From: SAR202 cluster bacterium bin87
GTDB lineage: Bacteria; Chloroflexota; Dehalococcoidia; Lucifugimonadales; UBA3495
Assembly: GCA_002238825.1 (NCBI GenBank)
Contig: MPNC01000006.1
Coordinates: 62,001 to 126,000 of the forward strand
Reading direction: 5' to 3'
DNA: 64,000 nucleotides
In this document: piece by piece, positions 17,345 to 26,259 of the stretch
Layout: each line of letters starts with the position of its first letter
Position numbering within the stretch: position 1 is the first letter of the stretch
Made by a program: the position numbers and the translations under genes
Notes under the pieces: generated by a model
Seen by the model: the letters and a program-made list of their open reading frames with translations, nothing else
The model's database searches: none
What the model was told of the DNA's origin: nothing

Positions 17345-18484
17345 CTAAGGCAGCGCCCCGACCTCTTGCAGCAGGGCCTGCGTGCCGGCCAGGTCAGCCA
17401 GGTCGGCCAGGGTGATGTCGGGCTGGCCGATGTCATCCAGCGGCGTCAACAGGACCGAAGGCCGTACTTCCTCAACCATCGGGTACTCGAAGGTGGAGCC
17501 GGCAAAGTACTGTTGCGCCACCTTGCTCAGCAGAAAGCGGACGAAAGCCTCGGCGTTTTCCGGGTTGTCCGCAGACTCGAGGATGCTGACGCCGGAAACC
17601 AGCACTATGGCGCCGGGGCCGGCGGCGCGCAGGTGGGCGTTCCGCGCCGGGAAGTCCTCACCCTCTTCAGCGATGAAGCGATACAGGTAATAGTGGTTCA
17701 CCAGGCCGACGTCGATTTCGCCGGACGCGGCAGCCGCCACCTGTGGGGTGTTCTTGGGATAGTCCTGGACGTCGTTGTCCAGCATGGCGCGCAGCCACTG
17801 CTCGGTGCGTTCTTCGCCCCAGCCGGCGCGCAGGGCGGTCACCATGGCCTGGAAGGAGCCGTTGGTGGGCGCCCAGCCGACCCGTCCCTTCCAGCGCGGT
17901 TCGGTGAAGCCCCAGAGGTCGTCGGGCAGATCGGCCTCGGTGAGATCGTCGGTGCCGTACACCACCACCCGGGCGCGGCCGGTGATGCCCACCCAACTGC
18001 CGTCGGCGGAACGCGCCCACTCCGGCGTCATCGCGATGACATCCTCCGGCAGCGCCACCATCATTTCGGAAACCGCGGCGAGGCCTCCGGGATCCTGAGC
18101 GTAGAACACGTCGGCCGGCGAGTTGCCGCCTTCCTCAAGGAGCGTGGCCGCCAACGCGCTGGTCCCGGCATACTTGACCTGCACATCGATGCCGGTGGCG
18201 CCCTTGAACTGCTGGATGATCGGATCCACCAGCGACTCGCTGCGGCCCGAGTATATGACCAGCTTCCCGGGGTCGTCGTTGCCGGATGATTCCGGCGCCG
18301 CCCGCGTGACCTCGACCGGCACTTCGCGGGTCACCTCGACCACGCGCGTCACCTCAACCGGAGCCGGCGCGGGTTGAGCGGCGGGCGATCCACAGGCCAC
18401 TATCAGCGGGATGAGGGCCAGCGCGGCCGCTATCAGCAGCCAGGGAAGGGTACGCCGGCCTGGTTTCGCTTGTCTGTGCATCAT
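17345..18484 (-). CDS. Iron-type ABC transporter substrate-binding lipoprotein
   Basis: This is a 379-aa ferric-iron binding protein of the FbpA/FutA type (SBP family 1). The signal peptide ends at LIPLIVAC (lipobox), followed by the linker VEVTRVVEVTREVPVEVTR, a style frequent in Chloroflexota lipoproteins. The mature domain starts GKLVIYSGRSESLVDPI, and the double-Tyr iron-ligand motif appears in LVNHYYLYRF. The start at 18484 (or the next ATG, 18481) follows GGAGG on the reverse strand. It is divergent from an ABC ATPase gene at 18960 that would power uptake. The permease is missing from the window. Confidence 0.85.
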   Translation of the reverse strand: MMHRQAKPGRRTLPWLLIAAALALIPLIVACGSPAAQPAPAPVEVTRVVEVTREVPVEVTRAAPESSGNDDPGKLVIYSGRSESLVDPIIQQFKGATGIDVQVKYAGTSALAATLLEEGGNSPADVFYAQDPGGLAAVSEMMVALPEDVIAMTPEWARSADGSWVGITGRARVVVYGTDDLTEADLPDDLWGFTEPRWKGRVGWAPTNGSFQAMVTALRAGWGEERTEQWLRAMLDNDVQDYPKNTPQVAAAASGEIDVGLVNHYYLYRFIAEEGEDFPARNAHLRAAGPGAIVLVSGVSILESADNPENAEAFVRFLLSKVAQQYFAGSTFEYPMVEEVRPSVLLTPLDDIGQPDITLADLADLAGTQALLQEVGALP

Positions 18485-18959
18485 GGGTTCCTCCGCGATG
18501 GTCGCTAGAATTGCTCGGTTCGATGCCCGTCAGCCATCAATACGGAGCGCCACAAATGCTGGTGTGGCGGTACATCGTCATATCGTTCAGGCTGAACGCG
18601 TCAATAAATTAGTATAGACTTACTTTGGTGTCAAGTCCCGAATTAGGCGAAAAATCAAGCAACGCCGTCTGGCGGTTTGAAGCACGGATTCCCACGCGAC
18701 AACCTTGGCGCGACGCATCGATCAACCCTGTGGGCGGGCGGCAGGAACGGTTCTGCGGCGGGTATATTGCGGATGGGCCCGGCCTCGGTTTGCGGCGCCG
18801 TGCGGCCTCAGCGGTGGTTGCTCCGGTTTCAGGGTCAGTTCCGCTGCGGGTCAATCTGCGGATTCTGAGTGCCGGATGTGTTGACAGGTAATTGGGGCGC
18901 AGATACACTGATGCCAGCGTTCAATCAGCCTTCATTCGACAATGTGATATGGCCTGAAA
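18485..18959. other. 475-bp divergent intergenic region
   Basis: This gap separates the divergent iron-binding-protein gene and ABC ATPase gene. It contains a candidate minus-strand promoter (18606-18634) in a locally AT-rich patch. No convincing operator palindrome and no supportable gene was seen. Short open frames here lack ribosome sites. Confidence 0.6.
18606..18634 (-). promoter_or_regulatory. Candidate promoter of the iron-binding-protein gene
   Basis: On the minus strand TTGACA (18629-18634) and TAATTT (18606-18611) are separated by exactly 17 bp in the AT-richest part of the gap. It sits about 120 bases upstream of the start codon. The -10 box is weak. Confidence 0.4.
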
Positions 18960-20117
18960 ATGCTCTTCGCTCAATCTAAACAGCAAACACAGGCGGCAGT
19001 CAGCGACGCGGTTACCGGGCACAAGGCCCTGCGGTTGTCGGGCTTGTGGAAATCCTTTCGGGACACGCAAGCCGTCGCCAACGTCGACCTTGACGTTGAA
19101 CCTGGCGAGATCCTGTGCCTGCTGGGCCCCAGCGGCTGCGGGAAGACCACCACCCTGCGGCTGATCGCCGGTTTTGACGCCCCCGACGCCGGGACTATAG
19201 AGATTGGCGGGCGCACCGTGTACGGGCCGGGCGTGAACGAGAGCCCGGAGAAGCGCCGCGTCGGCATGGTGTTCCAGGAAGGCGCCCTGTTCCCCCACCT
19301 GACCGTTGCCCAGAACATCGCATTCGGGCTGGGTCGGGCGCGGCACCGCAAGGAGCAGGTGGCTGCGGCGTTGCGGATGGTCGACCTGGAAGGATACGAC
19401 GAACGGTACCCGCACCAGCTCTCGGGCGGACAGCAGCAGCGCGTGGCGCTGGCCCGCGCCCTGGCCCCGGAGCCCGACCTGATCCTCATGGACGAACCCT
19501 TCTCCAGCCTGGACCGGAGCCTGCGGGAACAGTTGCGCACCGAAGTGCGGGCCATATTGCGGGAGCGCGGCGCCACCGTGGTCTGCGTGACCCACGACCA
19601 GGAAGAGGCCATGCAGCTGGGCGACCGCGTCGTGGTGATGAATGAGGGGAAGATCGAACAGCTGGGCTCGCCCGAGTCGATATTTCACAACCCGGACAAT
19701 CGGTTCACCGCCGAGTTCTTCGGCACGGCCGACTTCCTGCCGGCGTGGCAGGATGGAGACTTCCTGGCCTGCGAGGTGGGCAGCATGCCTTGGCCGTCGT
19801 TCTGGCCTTCCCCCTGGCCGGAGCACAAGGACCTGCAGGTGATGGTGCGGCCGGACTGCATGGACATCGTGCCGGATCCTTCGGGCGATTGCACCGTGAC
19901 CCGGCAGGAATTCATGGGTGCCTTCCACATGTACACGGTGGAGTTGCCGTCGGGACAGCGGGTGCAGGTGATGAAGTCACACGTGGAGCACGTCGAGCCC
20001 GGCTCCCGGGTTCGCATCGTCCTCCGCGACGGCCACAAGCTTCTGCCATTCGTGGACGGCCAGGCCTTCTTCGACGGGCCGGCCTACGCCGCAGAGCTGG
20101 ACGCGGCGCGGGGGTAG
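18960..20117 (+). CDS. ABC transporter ATP-binding protein, FbpC/PotA-like
   Basis: This 385-aa ATPase has Walker A GPSGCGKTTT (about residue 60), Q-loop VFQEGALFPHL, signature LSGGQQQR, Walker B DLILMDEP and the switch His in VTHDQEEA. It carries a C-terminal TOBE-like regulatory region of about 130 residues, the layout of the iron/spermidine/molybdate importer group. Together with the divergent iron-type binding protein it probably forms a ferric-iron importer. The membrane subunit is not encoded nearby. No clear ribosome site precedes ATG 18960, so the first few residues are uncertain. Confidence 0.88.
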   Translation: MLFAQSKQQTQAAVSDAVTGHKALRLSGLWKSFRDTQAVANVDLDVEPGEILCLLGPSGCGKTTTLRLIAGFDAPDAGTIEIGGRTVYGPGVNESPEKRRVGMVFQEGALFPHLTVAQNIAFGLGRARHRKEQVAAALRMVDLEGYDERYPHQLSGGQQQRVALARALAPEPDLILMDEPFSSLDRSLREQLRTEVRAILRERGATVVCVTHDQEEAMQLGDRVVVMNEGKIEQLGSPESIFHNPDNRFTAEFFGTADFLPAWQDGDFLACEVGSMPWPSFWPSPWPEHKDLQVMVRPDCMDIVPDPSGDCTVTRQEFMGAFHMYTVELPSGQRVQVMKSHVEHVEPGSRVRIVLRDGHKLLPFVDGQAFFDGPAYAAELDAARG

Positions 20118-20176
20118 GAGCGGCTACCTCACCCTCCACGCGCACATCCTGGAGACGAACGGCGACGGCTGCGGCC

Positions 20177-20983
20177 TCATTCGATAAAGATCGAACCGTT
20201 AGAAGTAGCAAGCGTCAGATCAGTATTGCCATCTCCAATCACCGCGGACAGGCGGTTGTTGTGGCGGACTGCGGAAGCGACCGGAAGGGCCGGTCCCATC
20301 ACGATATCGCCGTTACTGGTCTGTGCATCCACGCTCAAGCTGACCGGCTTGCCCTCAAGCAAGGTCGTGATGTTCCCGTTGGAAGTTTTGAACTGATTGC
20401 TCGTTCCGTGAGCCAGTTCTCCCTCAAACCGAATTCCGCCGTTAGAGGTCCTGATGCGGAAGGCCCCTTTGCCGTCATCGACCTCAATCTTTCCGTTGGC
20501 AGTCGTGATGTCGTATTCCCCTGCCACGTCCGCGACTTTGATAGCTCCGTTGTACGTCGCCAACTCCACCGTGCCGGTGACGTCGCGCAAGGTGATGGCT
20601 CCATTGTCAGCCTTTACCTGGACGTCCAAATTGCGCGGCACGGTGACTTCGATTGTCGCCCGTCGCCCCCTGGGGAAGTGGTTTGCCCAGAGGCCGACCC
20701 CTCGTGCCGTAATTGTGACCGTATTCCCGCTCTGCACCGCCTCGTAAGTCAACCGGTCAGGACGCCTCAGATCCGTCGCCACGCTGATGCGGTTGCCGTA
20801 CTCGCTGCCGGACACCTTGACGCTGCCGTTGAAGTTATCGACGACCAGGGTGGACCCATCCGTAACCACAAACGTGTCGTTACTGCGCACCTCCGGCCAG
20901 GACTGTTGCCCCGGCGGCGCCCCGCAGGCTGCCAACATCGACGCCATGGTCGCCAATAAAATCCAAACAGTGATCAATCGCAT
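20177..20983 (-). CDS. DUF4097-type lipoprotein
   Basis: This protein of about 268 aa has a lipoprotein signal (MRLITVWILL..., lipobox MLAAC). Behind it is a right-handed beta-repeat domain of the DUF4097/putative adhesin family. Successive strands carry the recurring pattern NGxIxxxD/T (DNGAITLRDV, YNGAIKVADV, ANGKIEVDD, SNGGIRFEG, SNGNITTL, SNGDIVMG, SNGSIFIE), roughly one repeat per 20 residues. Function in this family is not established. The start at 20983 gives the best signal peptide; ATG 21001 in the same frame is an alternative. It is convergent with the ABC ATPase gene. Confidence 0.75.
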   Translation of the reverse strand: MRLITVWILLATMASMLAACGAPPGQQSWPEVRSNDTFVVTDGSTLVVDNFNGSVKVSGSEYGNRISVATDLRRPDRLTYEAVQSGNTVTITARGVGLWANHFPRGRRATIEVTVPRNLDVQVKADNGAITLRDVTGTVELATYNGAIKVADVAGEYDITTANGKIEVDDGKGAFRIRTSNGGIRFEGELAHGTSNQFKTSNGNITTLLEGKPVSLSVDAQTSNGDIVMGPALPVASAVRHNNRLSAVIGDGNTDLTLATSNGSIFIE

Positions 20984-21171
20984 AGCTGCGCCATACCCCA
21001 TATCCGACCGAGACCGTGGCGATCACATCAAACCATTAGTGGTCGCGCAGTATAAGCATATCAGTTGTGATGGGTGAGCCAATCCTGAAACGCGCCTCAC
21101 CGCAGAGCGATCCCGCGTTGCGGCAATCGGTATAATCAGCTCATAGACCGGTGTCTGAATAGTGCCCGCGC

Positions 21172-21306
21172 TGACGCGTACCCAGTTTGTCATCGCGAGG
21201 AGCGCAGCGACGCGGCGATCTCGTTGCCACAGCGACCACTGCACCAACAACGAGATTGCCACGCTTCGCTCGCAATGACAACTCAGATGAAACTGGGTAC
21301 GCGTGA
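21172..21306. repeat. Family A dispersed element, copy 2
   Basis: Inverted ends TGACGCGTACCCAGTTT and AAACTGGGTACGCGTGA enclose the GTCATCGCGAGGAGCGCAGC and CTTCGCTCGCAATGACA blocks. It is shorter than copy 1 and lies directly upstream of the HAD gene. Confidence 0.8.
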
Positions 21307-21343
21307 GAGTCCCCGCATCCAGTTTGCATCATGGAGATAAAGC

Positions 21344-22030
21344 TTGAACCAGATCAAAGCGATATTTTTCGACGGGGACGACACCCTGTGGGATTTCCGC
21401 TCCGCCATGTTGAGCGCGCTGGAGGTGACGCTGGTTGAGCTGCGGCGGATGGTGGGCAACGAGGCGGCGGAATCCCTCACCGTGCAACGGATGACGGAGA
21501 TCCGGGAGGCCGTCGCCGAGGAGATGAGCGAGGCCACGACCTCGGTGGAGGTAATCCGTCACGAGGCCCTGGCGCGGACGCTGGCCGAGGTCGGCCACCC
21601 CAGCGATGACGGTGCCCAGCGGCTATACGAGGTCTATACCGAGGCCCGGTTCGAGGCGACCCGGCCGTTCCCGGGCGTGGTCGAATTGCTGAACGACCTC
21701 AGAGGCCGGTACGTGCTCGGCCTGGTATCCAACGGCAACACCTACCCGGAGCGGGCCGGTCTCGATGGGATTTTCAACTTTGTGATCCTGGCCGTGGAGT
21801 GCGGCATCGCCAAGCCCGACCCGCGCATCTTCGAGCTGGCTTTTGACAAGTGCGGCTGCGAGGCATCGCAGGTGGTCCACGTTGGCGATTCCCTGCAGTC
21901 CGACATTGCGGGAGCAAACGGGTGCGGCATCCGCAGCGTGTGGCTGAACCAGGACGGCGCGGCCAACGCTTCGGGCATCACGCCGGACCACGAGATCAGC
22001 GATTTGCGGGAGTTGCTGGAGTTCCTGTAG
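21344..22030 (+). CDS. HAD superfamily hydrolase
   Basis: This 228-aa HAD-IA type phosphatase shows the four signature regions. Motif I with the Asp nucleophile is FFDGDDTLWDF. An alpha-helical cap follows. Motif II is LVSNGN. The Lys of motif III is in GIAKPDPRIFELA, and motif IV is VVHVGDSLQSDIAGA. It probably dephosphorylates a small phosphorylated metabolite; substrate cannot be deduced. TTG 21344 is chosen because GGAGATAA precedes it and motif I then begins at residue 9. A family A repeat element ends only 37 bases upstream and may contribute to its promoter. Confidence 0.85.
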   Translation: MNQIKAIFFDGDDTLWDFRSAMLSALEVTLVELRRMVGNEAAESLTVQRMTEIREAVAEEMSEATTSVEVIRHEALARTLAEVGHPSDDGAQRLYEVYTEARFEATRPFPGVVELLNDLRGRYVLGLVSNGNTYPERAGLDGIFNFVILAVECGIAKPDPRIFELAFDKCGCEASQVVHVGDSLQSDIAGANGCGIRSVWLNQDGAANASGITPDHEISDLRELLEFL

Positions 22031-22055
22031 CGACGCCGACGTCGAGAATGCGAAC

Positions 22056-22081
22056 GGGAGTCCCTCCAGCGAGGGGCTCCC
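22056..22081. terminator. Hairpin between convergent genes
   Basis: GGGAGTCCCTC pairs with GAGGGGCTCCC (one G-T pair) around a CAGC loop. It lies between the ends of the HAD gene and the minus-strand secreted protein. No long T tract is present on either side, so it is a possible bidirectional terminator. Confidence 0.5.
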
Positions 22082-22127
22082 GGGATATAGCTCGGTCGGC
22101 CGACCGGAACGGTTGCGGGTTGGCCGG

Positions 22128-24014
22128 CTACGGCCTGACGGCCAGCGCCTCGTCTTCCACCTCGGTCAGGGACACGGTGTACTCGCCGGTGTTGCCAACG
22201 CTTTGGTACGGTGTGCCGACGCCGAAGTAGTGCGTACCGGGGCTGAAGTTCCCTACGAAAGCGTCCACCGGCGCCTCGTAGGAAAGATAATCGCCTCCGC
22301 CGTCGGCATACCAGAGTGCCCAAAGTCCCACACCGGTCGGGCCATCCAGCATCTCGAGGCGATAGGCGCCCGCGTCTGTGATCTCGAAGCGGAACACGTC
22401 CTTGTCGTCTGCGGACTCGAGCCCCCACCATGGTACGTAGTCACCGCCTCCCGTTTCCGCCCAGGCCCAGGCATTGGGGTTCGTGCTGTCGCCCGGGGCC
22501 ACGTCGGAGTTGATCCGAGCGGTTATTGTGTCTCCCGGATGCATAACGACGCCAGGGCGAGTGCGGGTGTCGTCCGCGTGGTCATCCTGCCGCACGGATA
22601 TGGTGTAATGGCCGGTGCCGATGCGGTACTGCGCTCCGGAGCCGACGGCGATGTAGTAGGTTCCATCCTCTTCAGGGGTGAAGTACGCCCGCGCCCAGTT
22701 GGAGATGAACCCGCTCCCGTCCTGCTCACCCAACACCTGATCGCCCGTTTCGTTCACGATCTCCAGGATGCAGGGATCGATGAGGTGGTTGTCCACGTAC
22801 TGAGTGCCACCGTCAGGGAGGAATTCCATCCTGCTTTCGACCTCGATGATGAAGCTTTCCCCGGCGGCAGCCGTGAAAGCGAACCAGTCCCGGCCATCGT
22901 CCTCGTCGGTGAGTTCACCGTGCTCGACGCTGAAGAAGCCGTCGCCAGCCGATATGGAGTTTGCCATCCCCAGGTCCGTCGGAGGCTCCGGGTTGGTGAT
23001 GGCAGGAGGATCCACGATCGGTTCCACCGGCGGCGTGATCACGGGCTCGTCGATCTTCACCTGGAACACCGGGTGGGCGGGGTCGTCGTCCAACCCGTGG
23101 AAGAGGCGATTGATTCGGGTGCTGCCGGTTTCGGTGATCCAGATGCCGCCATAGCGTTTGTTCGGGTTGTAGCCAAGGCCGTCGCCGGGGCCGCCGCCTT
23201 CGACGCTGATGCCGTTGGCGTCCAGGTCGTCGGCCTGAACCGTGTAGCCGAAGACCAGAGCGTTGGCGCCGTAGTTGCGCAGGACGGGCGCGAACCGGCG
23301 GTTTTCTCCCACCTGGAGGTAGATGCCGGCGTAATTTGCCTGCACGCCCGTCCGGGGATTGACGGTCGTCACACCACCGGTGAAGTACGCGGTGATCTCG
23401 ATGACGTCACCCTGTGCATAGCCGACCTGTGGCTTTTCACCCTCGGCTGCCGGCAGTGGCCGCGGGGTCGAGGTGATCTCGAGATCGTAAATGCCCACGC
23501 CGTCGTCGTCGGTAATGGTGATGACGCACTCGCCGTCGTGGCCGTAGTCCACGGAGTTGTTGAACCGGACCATGAAGGTCTCGTCGGTTTCGGGGTAGTT
23601 GTCCTCCAGAGTGTGGAAGTCGCGACCCATCCTGCCGTGCTTGGACTGGTAGCCGTTGCTGGATTGCCGCTCGGCGTAGAGGCGCTCGTAGTCCGTTGCG
23701 TCCGCCGTGATCGGGTCGGTGTACCAGAACACGCGCATGGTCTCGTGAGGCCATTCGGAATCGAACTTCTTGTTGACGATGAGCCTGAAGTCCTCTCCCT
23801 CTTCGACCACGGTCTCCAGGCAGTTGATCTCCAGCCAGGGCTCGTTGCCCACCGCGTGGGGAGCCGCAACCACCGGATTGTGCGGATAGAGGGAGCCAAC
23901 CAGGATGGCAAGTCCCAGGACCCCGATCAGGGCCGCCAGCGTGGAAATGTTTATCGTCCTTGTTTCCCTGACTCCCAGTATCCTGAAGGCGCGTCGTATC
24001 GTTATCATGAGCAT
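22128..24014 (-). CDS. Large secreted beta-domain protein (Calx-beta-like and PPC-like)
   Basis: This 628-aa exported protein starts at ATG 24014 behind GGAGG. An uncleaved-looking N-terminal hydrophobic segment (LAALIGVLGLAILVGSL) anchors or exports it. Residues about 50-170 look like a Calx-beta domain (FMVRFNNSVDYGHDGECVITITDDD). Next comes a beta-rich block with GDVIEITAYFTGGV, then about 300 residues with two PPC-like domains (DWFAFTAAAGESFIIEVES, GTYYIAVGSG; DVFRFEITDAGAYRLEMLD, GTHYFGVG). Such domains mediate extracellular binding or adhesion. No catalytic domain is visible. Confidence 0.7.
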   Translation of the reverse strand: MLMITIRRAFRILGVRETRTINISTLAALIGVLGLAILVGSLYPHNPVVAAPHAVGNEPWLEINCLETVVEEGEDFRLIVNKKFDSEWPHETMRVFWYTDPITADATDYERLYAERQSSNGYQSKHGRMGRDFHTLEDNYPETDETFMVRFNNSVDYGHDGECVITITDDDGVGIYDLEITSTPRPLPAAEGEKPQVGYAQGDVIEITAYFTGGVTTVNPRTGVQANYAGIYLQVGENRRFAPVLRNYGANALVFGYTVQADDLDANGISVEGGGPGDGLGYNPNKRYGGIWITETGSTRINRLFHGLDDDPAHPVFQVKIDEPVITPPVEPIVDPPAITNPEPPTDLGMANSISAGDGFFSVEHGELTDEDDGRDWFAFTAAAGESFIIEVESRMEFLPDGGTQYVDNHLIDPCILEIVNETGDQVLGEQDGSGFISNWARAYFTPEEDGTYYIAVGSGAQYRIGTGHYTISVRQDDHADDTRTRPGVVMHPGDTITARINSDVAPGDSTNPNAWAWAETGGGDYVPWWGLESADDKDVFRFEITDAGAYRLEMLDGPTGVGLWALWYADGGGDYLSYEAPVDAFVGNFSPGTHYFGVGTPYQSVGNTGEYTVSLTEVEDEALAVRP

Positions 24015-24270
24015 TGGATATCCTCCTTCGGTTTCAGTTATTCCCGGCTGGTTGCCGGCGCCCGATGCAAGGGAAGGGCCTGGTCGGGCAGTCTATCCTT
24101 ATGATGGATATTCATTATTGTAATATGCAATATTAAGTGTATGAGCGAAGGTCGAATGTGTCAACTCTGCCAGTAACCTGCCCGCCGGGATGCGATGACG
24201 GCTACCGCCATCCATGCGTTGCCAGGGCAGGCGCTGGCGTGGCAAGGTTAAATGCGGGAAGCGCACACCC

Positions 24271-24720
24271 ATGACTAGCCGTTCGCCCGCCGACGAATAC
24301 CGCTCGATCCGGATACTGGTGATCTGCACCGGAAACCGGGCGCGTTCGCAGATGGCCCACGGCTGGCTCAATCATCTGGGCGGTGAGAGGGTGGCCGTGG
24401 ACAGCGCCGGCACCGAGCCGCGCGGCGTGCATCCGCTGGCGGTGCGCGTCATGGCCGAGGTCGGCATCGACATATCGGGCCACACTTCCGACCACGTTGA
24501 CCGGTACGCCGCTGACGATTACGACCTGGCGCTGACCGTGTGCGACGCCGCGCGGGAAGCCTGCCCCGTCTTCCCTGGCGCGCAACGGACCGTGCACCAC
24601 GGGTTTGTTGACCCCGACCAACCCGGGCTCGAGGAGCCGGCGCTGGTCGAACTGTTCCGAACCGTGCGTGATCAGATCGGCGAGTTCTGTCGCGAGTTGC
24701 TCGACGCCGGACTTGACTGA
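24271..24720 (+). CDS. arsC: Arsenate reductase-type low-molecular-weight phosphatase
   Basis: This 149-aa protein of the LMW-PTPase/thioredoxin-coupled ArsC family has the P-loop CTGNRARSQMAHG (nucleophile Cys about residue 15). It also has the VDSAGTEPRGVHPLAVRVM and ISGHTSDHVD signatures and the redox pair C-x6-C in VCDAAREACP, as in pI258-type arsenate reductases. It would reduce As(V) to As(III) using thioredoxin. The usual MHHHH-like ArsR or efflux neighbours are absent; a DtxR-type regulator follows instead. ATG 24271 is preferred over ATG 24214 because the extra residues are Arg-rich and unlike the family. The symbol is given by family only. Confidence 0.8.
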   Translation: MTSRSPADEYRSIRILVICTGNRARSQMAHGWLNHLGGERVAVDSAGTEPRGVHPLAVRVMAEVGIDISGHTSDHVDRYAADDYDLALTVCDAAREACPVFPGAQRTVHHGFVDPDQPGLEEPALVELFRTVRDQIGEFCRELLDAGLD

Positions 24721-24859
24721 AAGCGCGGGGTTGGCCGGTTACGCCACCGGGCCGCGTGGTCGATGGGGTTCCAAGGCCGGCCCTCCGGTCCGGACGGCGG
24801 TGGCCGGCGGATGGGGTATAATCGCGCCAATCCTAGACATATCCCCGGAGGAAGGGGTC

Positions 24860-25627
24860 GTGCCGCGACCGCGAAAAACCGCCACCGAGTCCAGGGCCCA
24901 GACCGAAGGGCACGACACGCCGGACCGACTGTCGCCGGTTACCGAGAACTACCTGCTGTCCCTGTACAAGATGTGGGAGGACTCGGAGATCCCGACGCTG
25001 ACGCAGTTGACGGAAGCGTTGCGGCAGTTGCCGCCCACTGAAGGGCTGGGGACGTCGGTCCCGTCAGTTGCCGGGATGCTGAGGCGGATGCAGAAGCAGG
25101 GCCTGGTGGACATCGGCAACGACAAGCGCATCCGGATGACGAGGCGAGGACAGACCGAAGGCGAGAACATCGCGCGCCGCCACCGGCTGGCGGAGTGGCT
25201 CGTGGTGAGCCTGCTGGGCATGGAGCTGCACGAGGCCCACATCGAGGCGCACCAACTGGAGCACGGCATGTCCGACGCCATGGAAGCCAAGCTCATGGAG
25301 CGGTTGGGCAACCCGACCCACTCGCCCTTCGGCTGGCCGATACCGGGCAGCGGGCCAAGCACGCCGTCGCCGGGCGCGGTCACCCTGGACAACGCCGCCA
25401 ACGGCACGGCCTACGTGGTGGATCGGGTCCCGGAAGAGGATGCGGAGTTGCTGAAATTCCTGGGCTCCGCGCAGTTGGTGCCCGAACGCTGCATCACCCT
25501 GCTGGAGGGGATGCCCTACTTGGGGGTCATGCAGGTGGAGACGGAGGTGGACCGCATCTCCATCGGCTACAACGTGGCGCGGCAGATCGTGGTGCGGCCG
25601 GCCGTGGAAAACGAGGGCGACGACTAG
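24860..25627 (+). CDS. DtxR family metal-dependent transcriptional regulator
   Basis: This 255-aa regulator has three parts. The first is an N-terminal winged helix (VTENYLLSLYKMWEDSE, SVPSVAGMLRRMQKQGLV). The second is the dimerisation/metal domain with the hallmark pattern RRHRLAEWLVVSLLGM, EAHQLEHGMSD and LGNPTHSPFGWPIP. The third is a C-terminal SH3/FeoA-like region (VDRVPEEDAELLKFL, INV-type ending). DtxR/IdeR/MntR proteins repress iron or manganese uptake when metal-loaded. GTG 24860 is chosen because GGAGGAAGG lies just upstream. It could regulate the iron-type transporter at 17.3-20.1 kb, which is inference. Confidence 0.85.
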   Translation: MPRPRKTATESRAQTEGHDTPDRLSPVTENYLLSLYKMWEDSEIPTLTQLTEALRQLPPTEGLGTSVPSVAGMLRRMQKQGLVDIGNDKRIRMTRRGQTEGENIARRHRLAEWLVVSLLGMELHEAHIEAHQLEHGMSDAMEAKLMERLGNPTHSPFGWPIPGSGPSTPSPGAVTLDNAANGTAYVVDRVPEEDAELLKFLGSAQLVPERCITLLEGMPYLGVMQVETEVDRISIGYNVARQIVVRPAVENEGDD

Positions 25628-25941
25628 AGCGTGTTGACATTCATAACGACCCTGTAGGCACCGCGTCTGCGGGGTCGGGCGTTGGTTATTGGCGTTGCCG
25701 TGGCCCGAGGCGTCCGTCATGGTTACCGATCGTGCGGCCATCCACCCCGCGTTCTCGTGTTCAACGACTGGGGAGAGTTTACTCTGGCAATTGCCGCCAA
25801 ACTTCCTTGACAACGTTGTTCCATGTTGTTAGCCTCAGGGCTGACAGGCCAGCCCCTGACTATTAGTCAGGGGCTGGTAGACTTTAAAGGAACGTCGAAA
25901 CTCGGTGAATGTTTCGATAATCTCATTCCGTGGAGACAGTT
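25628..25941 (+). promoter_or_regulatory. Leader region with promoter candidate and strong hairpin
   Basis: TTGACA (25807-25812), a 17-bp spacer and TGT-TAGCCT (25830-25835) resemble the extended -10 promoters elsewhere in the window. Right downstream, CCAGCCCCTGAC (25849-25860) pairs perfectly with GTCAGGGGCTGG (25866-25877) around TATTA. There is no T tract. The hairpin would lie in the leader of the 105-aa gene or terminate upstream transcription. No gene is seen in this stretch. Confidence 0.45.
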
Positions 25942-26259
25942 ATGGACATCGGACAACAGTCAAAGGTTTTTTACGATGCCCCCATCATGGTCGGGCTTCG
26001 TTACGAGGAAATTGTCAAGGAACCGTCACCCGAACCGCAGGAAGCAGAGGCGCGTTTCCAAGTAAACGGTAAGAGCGAAATGGCTTTTGTGCCTTTGTAC
26101 GCCGTCAACGAAGAGCATTGCAGGGCGTACGGGGCGATTATCGGCGGCAAGGGAAACGAAGTGATCGTGGAGTTCCCACCGACTACGTTGGGGCAGTCTC
26201 GCTTTGTTGCTCTGAAAGACGACTTAGATCACATCGCCATCTATAAGGACGGGGGCTGA
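25942..26259 (+). CDS. Unknown 105-aa protein coupled to dCTP-deaminase-like gene
   Basis: This small soluble protein (MDIGQQSKVFYDAPIMVGL...) is unrecognised. It has an acidic/proline segment near residue 35 (EPSPEPQEAEA), followed by a compact alpha/beta-looking domain with VIVEFPPTTLGQSRFVAL. ATG 25942 follows GGAG; a GTG at 25930 is in frame further up. Its stop overlaps the next start (TGATG at 26257-26261), implying translational coupling to the dCTP-deaminase-like gene and probably a shared role in nucleotide metabolism. That role is inferred from position only. Confidence 0.6.
   Translation: MDIGQQSKVFYDAPIMVGLRYEEIVKEPSPEPQEAEARFQVNGKSEMAFVPLYAVNEEHCRAYGAIIGGKGNEVIVEFPPTTLGQSRFVALKDDLDHIAIYKDGG

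Noticed and set aside
22113-24104. A long plus-strand open frame opposite the secreted beta-domain gene
   Set aside because: It is antisense to a gene with a signal peptide, clear domains and GGAGG at the start. Its translation is Arg/Val/Gly-rich with no domain.
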